Shown: piece after piece, positions 8,879-19,999 of the stretch
Position numbering within the stretch: the stretch's first letter is position 1
How the letters are laid out: every line of letters begins with the position of its first letter
Assembly: GCA_002917075.1 (NCBI GenBank)
Contig: NTMA01000117.1
Coordinates: 55,538 to 119,537 of the forward strand
Length of the DNA stretch: 64,000 bases
Source of the DNA: Hawksworthiomyces lignivorus
Lineage: Eukaryota > Ascomycota > Sordariomycetes > Ophiostomatales > Ophiostomataceae
Direction: 5' to 3'
Notes under the pieces: model-generated
Database searches by the model: none
What the model saw: the letters and a program-made list of their open reading frames with translations, nothing else
What the model was told of the DNA's origin: nothing
Program-made: the position numbers and the translations under genes

Positions 8879-11800
8879 ATGGCCACGGTGTCGCCAACAC
8901 CAATGGCCCAAGGGAGCCAATTCACCTCTATGGGCCGACGAACATCCGCACGACAAGCTCTGCGGCGACCACCATCACGCTCGCAGATGGCTCCGGGACC
9001 GGCGGCCGCTGCAACAGCAGGTTCGAAAAGGAACTCGAATGCTGCTGGAGCGGCAGCTGACGCGGCATCCGCATCACAACAACAGTACTCTACCCTGCAC
9101 GACAGCTCGGACGACGAGATGCCTATTCCTATGAAGCTCAGTGCTCTCACCAAGGCGCTTCTGAGCGATGGAACGTCTGCTTCTGAAGAAGGTGCTGCAG
9201 CTGCAGCTGTGGCAGCGGCAGCTGTTGCTGCTGCCGCAGGAGGTCCAACTATGGGAACGCGGAGGCGGAGTGCACTCAATCGATCGACATCATCGGCTGC
9301 AGGAGCAGAAGGAGACAGCCAGCAGCCGCAGTCGCAGCCGCAGCCAGACCGACCGGGCGTGCGACAGACCCGTAGGCACGTGCGTGCAGGCAGCGCCCAG
9401 CCGTCCATGGGCGGATCTGGATCTGCGGCGCCCTCGTCAGCTTCGCGGCCGACCTCACCGCCACTCCTTCGCAGCCACGACAGCAGCCCAGCTCCGCGCA
9501 AGCGCGTCGTGCGCCTGAGCTCCACCACGCCTGCCGGGGGCATGCCAGCCCAGCCGCCGCCGCCGCCCATGCGGCGGACCATGTCTGCCTCGAAGCACGC
9601 AGGCACCCGCCGCGCTGCGGCGCTCGGTGGCCTCGAAAAGGGTGCTGCTGCTGCCGACGACAAAGGCAGCCAGCCGGCTGAGCAGATAGAGGGACCGGCA
9701 TCCATCGACGCCGTCATGGCGGCGTCATCGTCTGCCGCACCTGTAGAAACCGTCAACACGCCGGCGTCTGCGGTTCGCCGCGTCCAAATTGCTGTGGGCT
9801 CGTCGGCAGGCCGCAGCAGCCGTGCAGCAGCGCGGCTCTCTGGGTCGTCTTCGTCAGCGCTGCGGGGGGCAGCAGCTGCCTCTCGCCGGCCCGAGTCGGC
9901 CGCCGGCCACCACAGCGACGCTGAGCCCGCGCAGCACGACGAGCCGCCGTCCACGGCAGGTCGCGCATCTTCGCACCTCCATCATCAGCAGCAGCTGAGC
10001 GGCAGCGCCCTGCGGTCTTACGCGAGCGGCAGCGGCTCGTCTTCTGCGGGCACGATCGCCCGAAGCGGCAGCCGTGACGTCGTCGACCCGCAACAGCAAG
10101 CGCTGCAGACGTCCATCCGCGTCAAGCGCGTCGGCAAGGCGCTGGGCGGCGGCTTTCTGAGCGGGCCCGCCCGGCGCGGCCGCCGCCGCACCAGCGAGGA
10201 GGACGGTCACAGCCCCGAGGACCTGGCGCCGCACCACGACCTGCACCACGACGGCGGCGACCTCCTGGTCTCGAGCCAGGAGAGCGCCGGCAGCGCCGTG
10301 GCCGACCACCACGACGCGCGGTCGCCCTACTTCGACCCCTATGCGCGCGAGTTCGCGGCCGCCGCCACGGGTAGCCCGGTCAGCGCAAAGAACACGTCCG
10401 CGCTGCGCGCCGGCAGCCTCCGCAGCAACTCGTCCAAGCCTGACCTGCTGCAGCCGCAGCAGCAGCAGCAGCAGCAGTATGAGCCGCAATCCGCCCTGGA
10501 TCTGCAGCCAGAGCTCGACTTGCAGCGCTCGAAGCCGTTCAGCGTCAGCGAGGCAGCGCTGCCGGCAGCGCCGAGGGCCCCCATGCCGTCGTCGCGCCCC
10601 AACCTGCCGTCTGCCAACGACCAGGAGAATGAGGCGCCCTATCTCATCTCCGCGGCCAAGCCGCTCGCGGGCAATCTCTCTGCGGCGGCGGCAGCAGGCA
10701 ACGAGAAGATGCGCTCCGCGCTGCAGCCCGTCGACATCAAGATCCCCACCTCCATGGCGAAGCCTGCCGAGGCGGCAGCGGCCGTGTCACCCGAGCGCAA
10801 GGCGCTCTCGGCCATTAGCCGCAACACGCCCCACCGCCCGGCGCCGCCGCCTCCGCCCAAGATGTCAGTCTTAGAGACGGCCACGGCCGCCACGGCGGGC
10901 GCCGCCGGCACGGCCCAGGCCAACAAGCGGCCGCGCATCCTGCTCAAGATCAACGGCCGGTCGTACCAACGCGTCGACTGCATCGGCCGCGGCGGCAGCG
11001 CCAAGGTGTACAAGGTGACGGCCGAGAACGGCAAGATGTTTGCCATGAAGCGCGTGTCGCTGGAGAACGCCGACGAGACCCAGGTCCGCGGTTACCTCGG
11101 CGAGATCGACCTGTTGAAGAAACTGTCCGGCGTCGACCGCGCCATCCAGCTGTTCGACTGCGAGATGAACAAGGAGAAGCAGATGCTGAGCTTGGTAAGT
11201 CTCTTTTTTTTGTCTGTGCAAGCGACATCCCCAGTACTGTCTGACTAACCACCCACATTTGTTGCAGCTTATGGAGCTTGGCGAGATGGACCTCAACTCG
11301 CTGCTGCGCGTGCGCCAGAACCCGGAGAGCGCCAAGCTCGACCCGGTCTTTGTCCGGTTCTACTGGAAGGAGATGGTCGAGTGCCTGCAGGCCGTGCACG
11401 CTCACGACATTGTGCACTCTGACCTAAAGCCCGCCAACTTTGTGCTGGTGCAGGGCCGCCTGAAGCTCATCGACTTTGGCATCGCCGGCGCCATCCAGAC
11501 CGAGATGACCGTCAACGTGCACCGCGAGAACCAGGTCGGTACACCGAGCTACATGTCGCCCGAGTCTCTGATGGACGCCCACCAGTATGCCTTCACGGCG
11601 AACCACAACGGCCGCCACGGCGGCCTGCTGGGCGGCGGCACCAAGGGCGCCGCGCGCGTCGTCAAGGTCGGCAAGCCCAGCGACATCTGGAGCCTCGGCT
11701 GCATCCTGTACCAGATGGTCTACGGCCTGCCGCCCTTTGGCCACATTCAGAACCAGATGGCCCGCTGCCAGGCCATCATCACGTGGTCGCACACCATCGA

Positions 11801-12176
11801 CTTCCCCGCCCGCGGCCTAGGCGGCTCGCCCGTGCCGCCCACCCTGCTGTCCACCATGAAGCGGTGCCTGAGCCGCGACCAGCAGCTGCGGCCCACGTGC
11901 GAGGACCTTCTGGCGCCCACCGACGCCTTCCTCTACCCGGAAGCCCAGCCCAGCGCATTGATGGGCGCCGGCATCGGCGTCGGCCCCGACGGCCAGATGA
12001 CCATGCCCGTCTCCGAGGAGCTGCTGGGCCGCATCATCCAGAGCGTCGTCACCCGGTGCCGCGAGCGCATGCCCACCGAGGGCGAGGCCCTCTCGGCCTG
12101 GCCCGCCGCGTACTGGGCCAGCGTGCGGCGCGCTGTCGCCGTGCGGGACGAGAGGCAGCAACAGCAGCAGCAGTAA
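8879..12176 (+). CDS. MPS1: Monopolar spindle / checkpoint protein kinase MPS1 (TTK family)
   Basis: Dual-specificity kinase of the Mps1/TTK family, acting at kinetochores in the spindle assembly checkpoint and in spindle pole duplication. Exon 1 is 8879-11194 and exon 2 is 11268-12176. The 73-bp intron starts GTAAGT, has a CTAAC branch and ends GCAG. The product is 1074 residues. About 690 N-terminal residues are Ser/Ala/Pro/Gln-rich and disordered. The kinase domain follows: Gly-loop IGRGGSAKVYKV near 702, catalytic Lys in AMKRV near 724, catalytic loop HSDLKPANF with Asp near 824, DFG near 841, then GTPSYMSPES. HSDLKPANF and the GTPSYMSPE activation segment are typical of Mps1. A basic insert lies between the activation loop and WSLGCILYQMVYG. 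Confidence 0.95.
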
Positions 12177-12646
12177 TAATCGCAGCACAGTGGCAGAAGC
12201 GGAAATATAATGTCATGACATGAATTAAAAACTCAAAAGAACGGCTTTGGGTGGCGCAGTGAACTAGCGTGTTTTGGGTCCCTTTTTCCATTTTGGGTCC
12301 TGTTTTCTTTCTTTTTCTTGTCCTTTTGGGCTCTGGCGAACTTTGGCGAACTATACAATATATCCCATAACGCTTCTTGTTGTATATATCCTTATTTCCT
12401 GTCATTGTCCTTTTTTTTGTGCTTTTTGGTCTTTTCTTTTTTTGTTTAATCGATTTCATTTTCTGGTTCTAATTGAAAAAGAAAGGAGTGGTCTGGTTTG
12501 AATGAAAAATCACTCTTCTTTTTTGTTTATGCTCCAATGCTTGTCTTCCCTAGTTACACAAGACGTGATATATGAGTACAATGGCCTTCATGTTCCGTAG
12601 TTTGGCCTCTTCCAAACTTCACTCCAACCACCAGCATTTCCTCTCT
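12177..12646. other. convergent spacer between MPS1 and bL21m
   Basis: Shared 3' flanks of two convergent genes, strongly T-rich on + (12270-12545). No additional gene is visible. Confidence 0.5.
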
Positions 12647-13438
12647 TCACGCCACCGGCGCGTCCTCCCCGACCACAATCTCCTGGATCCGCAGCACGGT
12701 GAACTGGTGCTTGCTCCGCACCGACCGCTTGCGCCGGTTGCGCCGCTTCTTCTTGATCAGTACCCGCATCGGCTCCGTCTCCACCCCCAGCACCACCGCC
12801 CGCACGCTGGCCCCCGCAATGTGCCTGCTCTGCTGCTCGCCGCTATTGTTGCTGCCGCCCACCGCTGTCACCGTCCGGTTGCCCACGACGCCGACGCGGT
12901 CCAGGCGCAGCTCGTCGCCGGGCTGCACGCCAGGCATGCGGAAAGGCAGGCGTAGGCTGTCGCCGGGGGTCACCAGGTAGGGCCGGCCGTAAATGTGGAC
13001 GGTGGCGTAGACGGAGGGGTGCCGTGAAGAAGCAGATGCCGCGCCAGCGACAGAAGATGCAGAGGCGGAAGAGGGAGAAGAGGCAGAAGAAAAGAGGACT
13101 TCGGGGAGGATCGACGAGGGGAGGGTGGCGGCGGTGGCGGACGCTGGGGAGGCGGCTGTCCCTTCGGTAGAGGCTGCAGCCGAATACGGCCGCTTCTGCT
13201 GAGCAGCGGCGGCGGTGGTGGTGGGGGTGGTAGGCCCACGTGCAGCCGCCCTCGCGGCCCAGGCCGCCGTTGATAGCTGCCGCGGCCGGAAAGAAAAGTG
13301 CGACGGGTTGTGATATGAAGGCTTGAACGCAGGAGTGGCCACGGAGCCGGCGGCGGTCCGGCTGCCGCAGCAGGCCCAGCTGCTGCCCAGGACAGCTGCT
13401 TCCTGGACGGCGCGGCGCAGCATCGGCTGGGGAGCCAT
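12647..13438 (-). CDS. MRPL49: Mitochondrial large-subunit ribosomal protein bL21m
   Basis: Mitochondrial bL21 (yeast Mrpl49 type) of the large mitoribosomal subunit. It has a single exon of 263 residues. The conserved C-terminal bL21 domain reads VHIYGRPYLVTPGDSLRLPF, then PGDELRLDRVGVVGNR and VLIKKKRRNRRKRSVRSKHQ. The start is the ATG at 13438 (MAPQPMLRRAVQEAAV), the first Met giving a basic, amphipathic N-terminus suited to a mitochondrial presequence; an open frame continues upstream without similarity. Between presequence and domain lies an Ala/Ser/Thr-rich linker of roughly 100 residues, which makes the protein much longer than bacterial L21 (about 103 residues). Confidence 0.9.
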   Translation of the reverse strand: MAPQPMLRRAVQEAAVLGSSWACCGSRTAAGSVATPAFKPSYHNPSHFSFRPRQLSTAAWAARAAARGPTTPTTTAAAAQQKRPYSAAASTEGTAASPASATAATLPSSILPEVLFSSASSPSSASASSVAGAASASSRHPSVYATVHIYGRPYLVTPGDSLRLPFRMPGVQPGDELRLDRVGVVGNRTVTAVGGSNNSGEQQSRHIAGASVRAVVLGVETEPMRVLIKKKRRNRRKRSVRSKHQFTVLRIQEIVVGEDAPVA

Positions 13439-14185
13439 GGTGTTTTTATTGCGTGCGAAGCAGGACGAAGGAAGCCCCAATTGGCAATGAATGCACTCGG
13501 AAGGCAAGTTCAAAGCCTCACTCCGTGTGTAGGCCAAAGGATGGATACTCGACGGTGGGTCCCGCTTCAAAGTATGGAAGAGCTGTGCGACGGTCTCTTT
13601 GCTGGTAGAGGCGTCGTGAGGGTTTTCGCATCGTACGGACTACCTTGAAGGCACTGGTAAAATTTCTAGCAGCTTAGGTCTCCACTTTTCTGTTGTCGAT
13701 GTCCCCGGTTCTGAGTCTGTAAGTCACATGACATCACGTGCTCTTATAATAAGCTCCCATCATCATTATATTTTACTCTCTAACTAACCGAACTAGCAAA
13801 GTAACAAATCACAGAACATAAGCCTACAGAACAAGCAATACTGAAAACTTAGGAATTCATTGACGGGAAGTGACTGAAATTGAAATTCTGAAAAAGATCG
13901 GAAATTAAAGAAAAATAGCAAAAGACTCGGCTTTTTTTAAACGGCATACAGCTCACCTGTTCAAGCCTCGTTGAACTTCTTCGCTGGCATGTCATGGGGC
14001 TAAGCATACACCTAGTGCAGCTTTTCAGGATCTACTTAGAGCTCTCCAGTAGGGACCACCAATGAATTGAAGGATCCACGATTTCCAACCTTACTGTCAC
14101 CCTCTAGAGCCATCTCCTACTTGCTGCGGGTGTCTATGAACATGACAATCTATACCGCCTACCTAAATGCTTGAGTCGTCTTAAA
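13439..14185. other. bL21m promoter and SET-gene terminator
   Basis: A 747-bp AT-rich spacer between two minus-strand genes. A TCACGTG box lies at 13734-13740, about 300 bp upstream of the bL21m start. No gene or RNA seen. Confidence 0.5.
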
Positions 14186-15949
14186 TCACGAATTGTTCAT
14201 ACTCCGAAGCAGTGCCGCATAGATCGAACTAGTGCTCAGCGAGTCAAAACTCCCTACTTCGTCATCGCTTGGAGATCGCCTACCATACCAACCATCTTCA
14301 CCAAAGATGTCCCAGGGGTTGTTGGCACTCAACCTGGCCGAACGCCTCGACGGCTCGTTTTCTCTCCAGAGCCAGTCGTTAAACTCCTGCCCACTCGCAT
14401 CCTGAGGTGGGCTGTCCACCTCCTGCAAAATCCCACAGATCCCATAGAGCCTATGCTGGTCAGGTTGTTCAGCCAGCCGCTTCATTCTCGCCGCCTCTGG
14501 ACTGTCGCCGCCCTCAATAACGACCCTGGCGGCATGCGCTCTCTCGGCAAAAATCTTTGCTCTCGCCTCGTCCCCGTTCGCGGCTGCGATTTGAAATGCG
14601 TCATAGTACGCCCTCGGAATGCCCGCATCCCAAATGCCTTCCTCTTCGAACAGCTGAAGCATGATTCGCACAAGATGAAGTCCCGTGTCGTAGTCGGAGG
14701 CAGCCTCGTCTAAATCGCTAACTGTGTCGTCAATGATTTGCATCTTTCTCAACCTGAGGTCGCTCTCTTCCCGCTTGGCGGGCGGTAACATGCAGAGATC
14801 GCATCTGCAGTCGAAATGGAATGTTCCTTTCAAGAACGTCTGGCGCTCTGCGTACTGCATCGTCCGACTCAAGTATGTGATGGTGATTTCCTGCCCCTCT
14901 TCAATATCACGGAGCGCGTGGATAGTGAGGCGTCCAATGTTCTCATTCCATGTGTTTTGCGCGTTGTGTCGGCAAGAGTGATTGGCGCGAGATGCCTCGA
15001 GGAAAAGGCCGCCTTCGCGGGCTCCGGATCCGAGGGGTAAAACGTTTGTTCTGGCAATACCAAGGAATGGGCTATGATCCTTTCCGTAGGAATTGTGAAG
15101 ACCAAAGAATGCCCGCTGTTGATCTTTGTCTAAAGTCCTCAGCGCTTTGACGATGTGGTCATTCACAACCTGGCGGTCGCGCTCGTCGCGAGGGACCTTG
15201 AACAAAGGCGCCTCGGAAAGTATACGTGTGCCTTTGCGGATTTTAGAGGTGGCCACCAGGCCTTGACCCCTGCCAGAGATCGTTCTGATGGCATAACTAT
15301 TTTCCTCCACATCGACTCGGGGCAGAGAAGACGACGCCGAAGACTGGTTGAGGGCAGTGCGTGACGAACTGCTGTCCTGCGCCGAGCTTGGCGCTTGAGA
15401 TGGACTCGTGGCAGATGGCTGTCCCAAATCAGCGCCGGTGATATCGGCCGACGCCGAATCCGTTTCTCTGCTCTCCTCCAGGGCATTAATTTCCAGTTCG
15501 CTCTCTCTTCTTGCATCCAGTTCCCTGAGCTCCTTATTCGTAGTGTGGATTTCCAGCCAGTCATAATAGCCCCGCTGTCGCTCATCGTCAGTCTCATTCA
15601 TCTCATGCCAGAATCGGACTCTGCCACCGAAGTACTTCTTCGCAATCTTGTGCACACTTCTAATATACGGTTCGGCAGGTGCTGTCGTCTTGCTGCTGAC
15701 TTTCGAGCTGAAGCGGAGGAAGTAGTCGCACCGGTCGGGATTCTTTGGCATGTGCGGCCCCTCGCCGACCATGAATTGAATGCTAATTTTGTCGATATTT
15801 AGAACTTTACCATCCTCCCGTCTTCCATTCTTGTCATAGGCTTTTTCATATGTGCTTATGATTTCGTTAAGGAATCGTTGGTAGGCTTCTTTGTTTGTGG
15901 TATTCGCTTCCAACCGCGGATAAATGTCAAAACCACAGTCGAAGCCCAT
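14186..15949 (-). CDS. SET-domain protein (SMYD-like, no MYND finger)
   Basis: Intronless, 587 residues. Residues about 218-361 form a SET domain: the start YAIRTISGRGQGLVATSKI, a long insertion, the cofactor motif NHSC at 323-326, and ITYL at 357-360. A post-SET cysteine cluster, CRCDLC, is at 381-386. The spread-out SET domain with CxCxxC resembles the fungal SMYD-like group, but I see no MYND zinc finger. Residues 1-145 form a separate unrecognised N-terminal region (MGFDCGFDIYPRLE, then GGRVRFWHEMNE), joined by a Ser/Ala-rich linker. The likely activity is S-adenosylmethionine-dependent lysine methylation; the substrate is unknown. It diverges from the HET-domain gene, with 492 bp between starts. 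Confidence 0.85.
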   Translation of the reverse strand: MGFDCGFDIYPRLEANTTNKEAYQRFLNEIISTYEKAYDKNGRREDGKVLNIDKISIQFMVGEGPHMPKNPDRCDYFLRFSSKVSSKTTAPAEPYIRSVHKIAKKYFGGRVRFWHEMNETDDERQRGYYDWLEIHTTNKELRELDARRESELEINALEESRETDSASADITGADLGQPSATSPSQAPSSAQDSSSSRTALNQSSASSSLPRVDVEENSYAIRTISGRGQGLVATSKIRKGTRILSEAPLFKVPRDERDRQVVNDHIVKALRTLDKDQQRAFFGLHNSYGKDHSPFLGIARTNVLPLGSGAREGGLFLEASRANHSCRHNAQNTWNENIGRLTIHALRDIEEGQEITITYLSRTMQYAERQTFLKGTFHFDCRCDLCMLPPAKREESDLRLRKMQIIDDTVSDLDEAASDYDTGLHLVRIMLQLFEEEGIWDAGIPRAYYDAFQIAAANGDEARAKIFAERAHAARVVIEGGDSPEAARMKRLAEQPDQHRLYGICGILQEVDSPPQDASGQEFNDWLWRENEPSRRSARLSANNPWDIFGEDGWYGRRSPSDDEVGSFDSLSTSSIYAALLRSMNNS

Positions 15950-16441
15950 CGTTAAGTGACGGCAGCTGCAGAACTCTGATGTAGACTAGATGAACGACGC
16001 CAGTTGCGTTGAGATTGTGAACACGGAAACGGTCCTAGGGTTGAGCGGCGACGGATATTTACAGCGAATCTGACTCAAAAGTGCATTAATACAAGTTGCC
16101 AATGAAAAAGAGAACAGTCTGCTCCTAATAGGTGGAATGGCCGCCTCGTTGATATGGGCAGTTGGCAATTGAGGCGGGGAGTTGCCCTTCTCTCGTGACT
16201 TTGAAGGCTGTCAGCCTGGCCCCCTGAACATAGCAAAAACGTCGCGCAGAACATCTACAGATCCTAGGCAGCACACACACTCCTCAGTTCCAAAGGCCTT
16301 CAAAGACCGGAGCCAGCCAAAAAAAAAAAAAAAAAAAAACGATTCAAGCTGTGCTCTAATAGAAGCCTCATTTTGCCACGACAAGGCAACAAGCAGTAGA
16401 CACATCTTGCTGTGGCTCGCCCTGTGGTCGCAAACGTTATT
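15950..16441. other. divergent promoter, SET-domain and HET-domain genes
   Basis: A 492-bp divergent spacer. It contains a run of 21 A at 16319-16339, about 100 bp before the HET-gene ATG. On the minus strand nothing beyond a short AT-rich leader is visible. Confidence 0.5.
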
Positions 16442-18253
16442 ATGGGATCAGAGAATCAAGATGTCACGGGTGCGAATCAATCCCGTCGGCGACTTCACCC
16501 CAGCTCTAGTCCCACGGGAAATGCCAGAGACGAAATCGACAACTCGCTGCCGTATAAAGGGAGAGACCTTGATAAGAATAGTATACGCTTAGTGGAGATA
16601 GAGCCGGCTGCACACGACAATAATGACGTGGTCTGCCGGCTACTTGAAGTTTCCTTTGGTGGAAGACCTAAATTCGAAGCACTGTCATATATGTGGGGCG
16701 ACGAGAAGGCTGACAAGGCCATCACTCTAAATGGCTTCCCATTCGAGGTTGGCAAGAATCTTATGGACGCCCTACTCTTCTTCCGTCTCCAAGTCGCCCC
16801 GAACAAGGCGCGCCTGCCATTATGGATCGACGCCATCTGCATCAACCAGGGCGATGTGCAGGAGAGGAACCGGCAGCTCCGGATCATGAACCATATCTAC
16901 TTCAGGGCAGACACAGTCGTGGTCTGGTTGGGAAATAGATACACCGAGTTTCAAAGACGGCCAACAGGGGAACCTAATTCCAATACTAACGGGAAAGAAA
17001 AGGCAGGCTCGTTGCAGTTCGCCAAAAGATCCGAGAAAGCAATGCTCCAATTATTACAGAATGACCCGTACTGGGACCGCCTCTGGATACTTCAAGAGGT
17101 TTGGCATGCGAGGCGACTCCGGGTTTGCTACGGGGAAGAGTCCCACTTTTGGGAAAATTTCATGCGCCTCGTTGCCGAGCATAGCATTGGTGTGGAAGCT
17201 GTCCCGCAAAGACTGGATAAGCTACTTCGCCAGGAGAAGTATAATGGCTCACATACTCTCAAGAGGCTGCTTGAAGAATACAAAAATGCAAAGTGCTCCG
17301 ACCCAAAGGACAAAGTTTACGGGCTCGTTGGACTTGCTTCGGATGCCGAAGAGTTTCCCATGGATTATAGCAAATCTCTGTACGACGTGTGGAAGGATAC
17401 AATGGTGTTCATGAACCAGAAAGCCGTCTTCAAGGACAAGTCCCAGATCCTGCCGTTCGCAGCCTCGTTAAAGGATAGCCTCATGGGAAATCACTGTGAC
17501 CCCGTAACCCAAATTTTGACAGAGCACGAGGGCCGAGCTAGCTCTGTCCGGCTTATTGAAGGCCGGGATAATTTTCCCACTTTCTGCTTGATAGTAGCTC
17601 CGCTGGGATGTATCACTCACATAGGACCTACAATTAATGAGATCGTCTCTCAACCCGAGGAGGCATCAAAGTGGCATACAACTATCCAGCGGCAATTTCG
17701 AGATGAACGAGGCAAAGTTCACAGGGAGCATGACAAACTTCTTGGTGCGCTCTTGGATTCCGAAGAATCAGATATTGAAGTAAAGATCTCTAGCAGGCCA
17801 AGTGCTGTTATTTGGGATGTTCATATATCCTCGCCAACAATCAGAAAGTACATCGAGGCGGCTGAGAGAAGTTCCGGTGTAACGATCACTCCGCTGCCGA
17901 ATATGCGACAGCAAGCCCCAGACGAACTTGCACCACCCCGACCTCGGCTATACTTAGCTAAGAACGCTAGTTCTGCTACTGTACATAAGATGGGTATCGC
18001 CTCAGGACACGCCCTGCTGGGAGACCTTGTTTGCTGTGTCCGCTCATCTAGAAGGGCTCTCCTGGTCAGGTTTGTTGAAGGGGATCAGAAGAATGGCGAT
18101 AAACTAAAAATTGTCGGCACCGCTATGGTTACAGAAGATGTATGTGAATCTATCCCAGACGACAAGTTGGAGAAGCGATGGGATTCACTGGCAATTGAAT
18201 GGACTACGAATGTCTACGCAGACGCAGCCACTGTATTTGCGCTTCTAGACTAA
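16442..18253 (+). CDS. Heterokaryon incompatibility (HET) domain protein
   Basis: Intronless, 603 residues from the first ATG; the frame is open about 30 bp further upstream without another ATG. The HET domain spans about 78-220 with its three usual blocks: FEALSYMWGD (78-87), LWIDAICINQ (127-136) and VVVWLG (159-164), then YWDRLWILQEV (210-220). Residues 290-330 carry the CSDPKDKVYGLVGLASD block common downstream of HET domains. The C-terminal 100 residues (YLAKNAS to FALLD) have the small beta-rich tail often seen in these proteins. HET proteins act in self/non-self recognition and can trigger incompatibility-type cell death. Whether this one does is unknown. No NACHT, WD or ankyrin repeats follow. 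Confidence 0.93.
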   Translation: MGSENQDVTGANQSRRRLHPSSSPTGNARDEIDNSLPYKGRDLDKNSIRLVEIEPAAHDNNDVVCRLLEVSFGGRPKFEALSYMWGDEKADKAITLNGFPFEVGKNLMDALLFFRLQVAPNKARLPLWIDAICINQGDVQERNRQLRIMNHIYFRADTVVVWLGNRYTEFQRRPTGEPNSNTNGKEKAGSLQFAKRSEKAMLQLLQNDPYWDRLWILQEVWHARRLRVCYGEESHFWENFMRLVAEHSIGVEAVPQRLDKLLRQEKYNGSHTLKRLLEEYKNAKCSDPKDKVYGLVGLASDAEEFPMDYSKSLYDVWKDTMVFMNQKAVFKDKSQILPFAASLKDSLMGNHCDPVTQILTEHEGRASSVRLIEGRDNFPTFCLIVAPLGCITHIGPTINEIVSQPEEASKWHTTIQRQFRDERGKVHREHDKLLGALLDSEESDIEVKISSRPSAVIWDVHISSPTIRKYIEAAERSSGVTITPLPNMRQQAPDELAPPRPRLYLAKNASSATVHKMGIASGHALLGDLVCCVRSSRRALLVRFVEGDQKNGDKLKIVGTAMVTEDVCESIPDDKLEKRWDSLAIEWTTNVYADAATVFALLD

Positions 18254-18392
18254 CTCTGAGATGAATCTATTTGGCGTGTGCACAATACACTTTTACTCCG
18301 GGTTATACACATTGTCTGAAAGAGCAGGAAGGCATATATCTCGCTCCGTGGGAGTTATGTAGAAAACAGATTAGGCACAAGTGCCCCAGCTC

Positions 18393-19999
18393 TTAGATGA
18401 TGTATCTTATCGTAGCGTTGAATGGTTGGCCCGGAATCTGCACACCTTCTTTGCCCTTTGGTACAGGGCCGTACAGCGCGTCGCGCCGCTTGTTCTCTCG
18501 GTGGAGCAGGAAGCTGTTGATCGCGCAGAGAACGCCTGCGAGCATCGAAAACGCAAATCCGATCCACATCCCCTTGACGTACCGCGGCCCCTCGCTAGCC
18601 GGGAACATGTTGGTGCCCAGAAGCGTTCCGCACTGGCCGATGGTCATGATGATCCACAGGCCGCCAGCGCGCTTGCTCTCGTTCTCGTTGCTGTTGGCAT
18701 TCCATACCAAGTTGACGGCGACTGTGATGAAGATCATCACGACGAGGAAGAGCCCAAAGTAGCGCGGGCCGACGCCGTCTGTGACGGCCACGACGATGTA
18801 GCCGACGGATGCGACCAGGCAAAAGAAAACTGCAAACGGGCCACGCAGCCGAAGCCGGTCGGAGAGGTAGGCAACAAGAATCATGAGGAAGAAGGACAGG
18901 AGATAAGGAGGAGCGGAGAGCCCGTTCGACTGCTGGGCATTGAAGGCGCCCATCTCAGAGACGATGGTAGGCAGGAAGAGGGGCATAGAAGCAAACGAGA
19001 CATTGGTGCTGAAATTTGTAAATGCAAATATCCAGTCTGAGAGACGATGCCATGTCAGCCAAGGTGTTGTTTATCTTAATTGGGAAAAGAAATGAGGTCT
19101 TGGTACGGAAAAGAACAGAACATACTTCGGACGTCTCTGAAAGCATCGAATAGGTGATCCAGATGCAGGCCGGTTCCCTCCCTGTCCTCTTCCTGCCTTC
19201 TGGCAAAGGACTCGGCGATCAGCCTCTCTCTCGGGGTCAAGAAGCGCGCCTTGCTCGGGCTGTCTGGGATGAACCACCAGCACAAGACGGCGATGAGGGC
19301 GGTCGGAACACCCTCGATGATAAACAAGAAGCGCCAGCTCTGGATTCGCGAGTGCACTCCAGCAATGGCATAGGCCAGGGCGCCACCGTAGGCATTGGCA
19401 AGGGTCGAGCCCGACAGGAAAATGCCAAATCGCAATCCGGTGCACTCAGGGGGATAGAAGAAGGAAAAATAAAGGGGTATCCCCGGGCCGAACATGGTCT
19501 CTGCTATGCCCAGGAAGAACCGACAGGCCATCAGCCCCCCCCAGCTGGTGCATACCGACTGCAGGGTCGATGTCACGCCCCAGAAGAGGACGACAAACGA
19601 GACCCAGGCATGTGGGCGAAACAGCTTCCATCCCAAGGTGCTAAATTGGAAGACAATGTATGCAATGTAAAAGCTGCGATATTGCGAACGCGTCAGCATT
19701 ACGCCCAAACCTGTACCAAAGAACCTGCGAGTTGACCAGGCTTACGTGGTTCCGAGCAATGCATACTGGCCGCTCGTTATGTTCAAGTCGGAGTCCATGC
19801 CAGCCAGCTTTGCATTTCCAAGATTAGAGCGGTCAAGGACGGAAAAAGTATAGAGGACGAAGCAAATTGGCATGAGATTCCAGTCGAGCTTCCGCACAAC
19901 TTTCCTGACCTCTTCGGCCGTGAAAACCTCCTCATTCAAATCCACCTTGACATCTTCAACCTTCTCTGATGCCATCTTTTCGCTTATGGGTTCAGCCAT
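18393..19999 (-). CDS. MFS transporter, anion:cation symporter (ACS, Tna1/Dal5-like) family
   Basis: Plasma-membrane major facilitator of the fungal ACS family (allantoate, nicotinate, pantothenate and related anions). Three exons: 19999-19746, 19673-19126 and 19036-18393, with GT-AG introns of 72 and 89 bp that keep frame. The product is 481 residues, normal for the family. Visible features are an acidic cytosolic N-terminus, TM1 with MPICFVLYTFSVLDRSNLGN (the R-N-GNA motif of the family), FWGVTSTLQSVCTSW, the ARFFLGIAE-like motif at CRFFLGIAETMFGPG, SWRFLFIIEGVPT before the central loop, and a second half ending in YIVVAVTDGVG and WNANSNENESKRA. About twelve hydrophobic segments can be traced. 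The substrate cannot be read from sequence. Confidence 0.92.

Noticed and set aside
16412..16441. A GTG start ten codons upstream of the HET-gene ATG
   Set aside because: Non-ATG initiation is not expected in a fungal nuclear gene; the ATG at 16442 is used.
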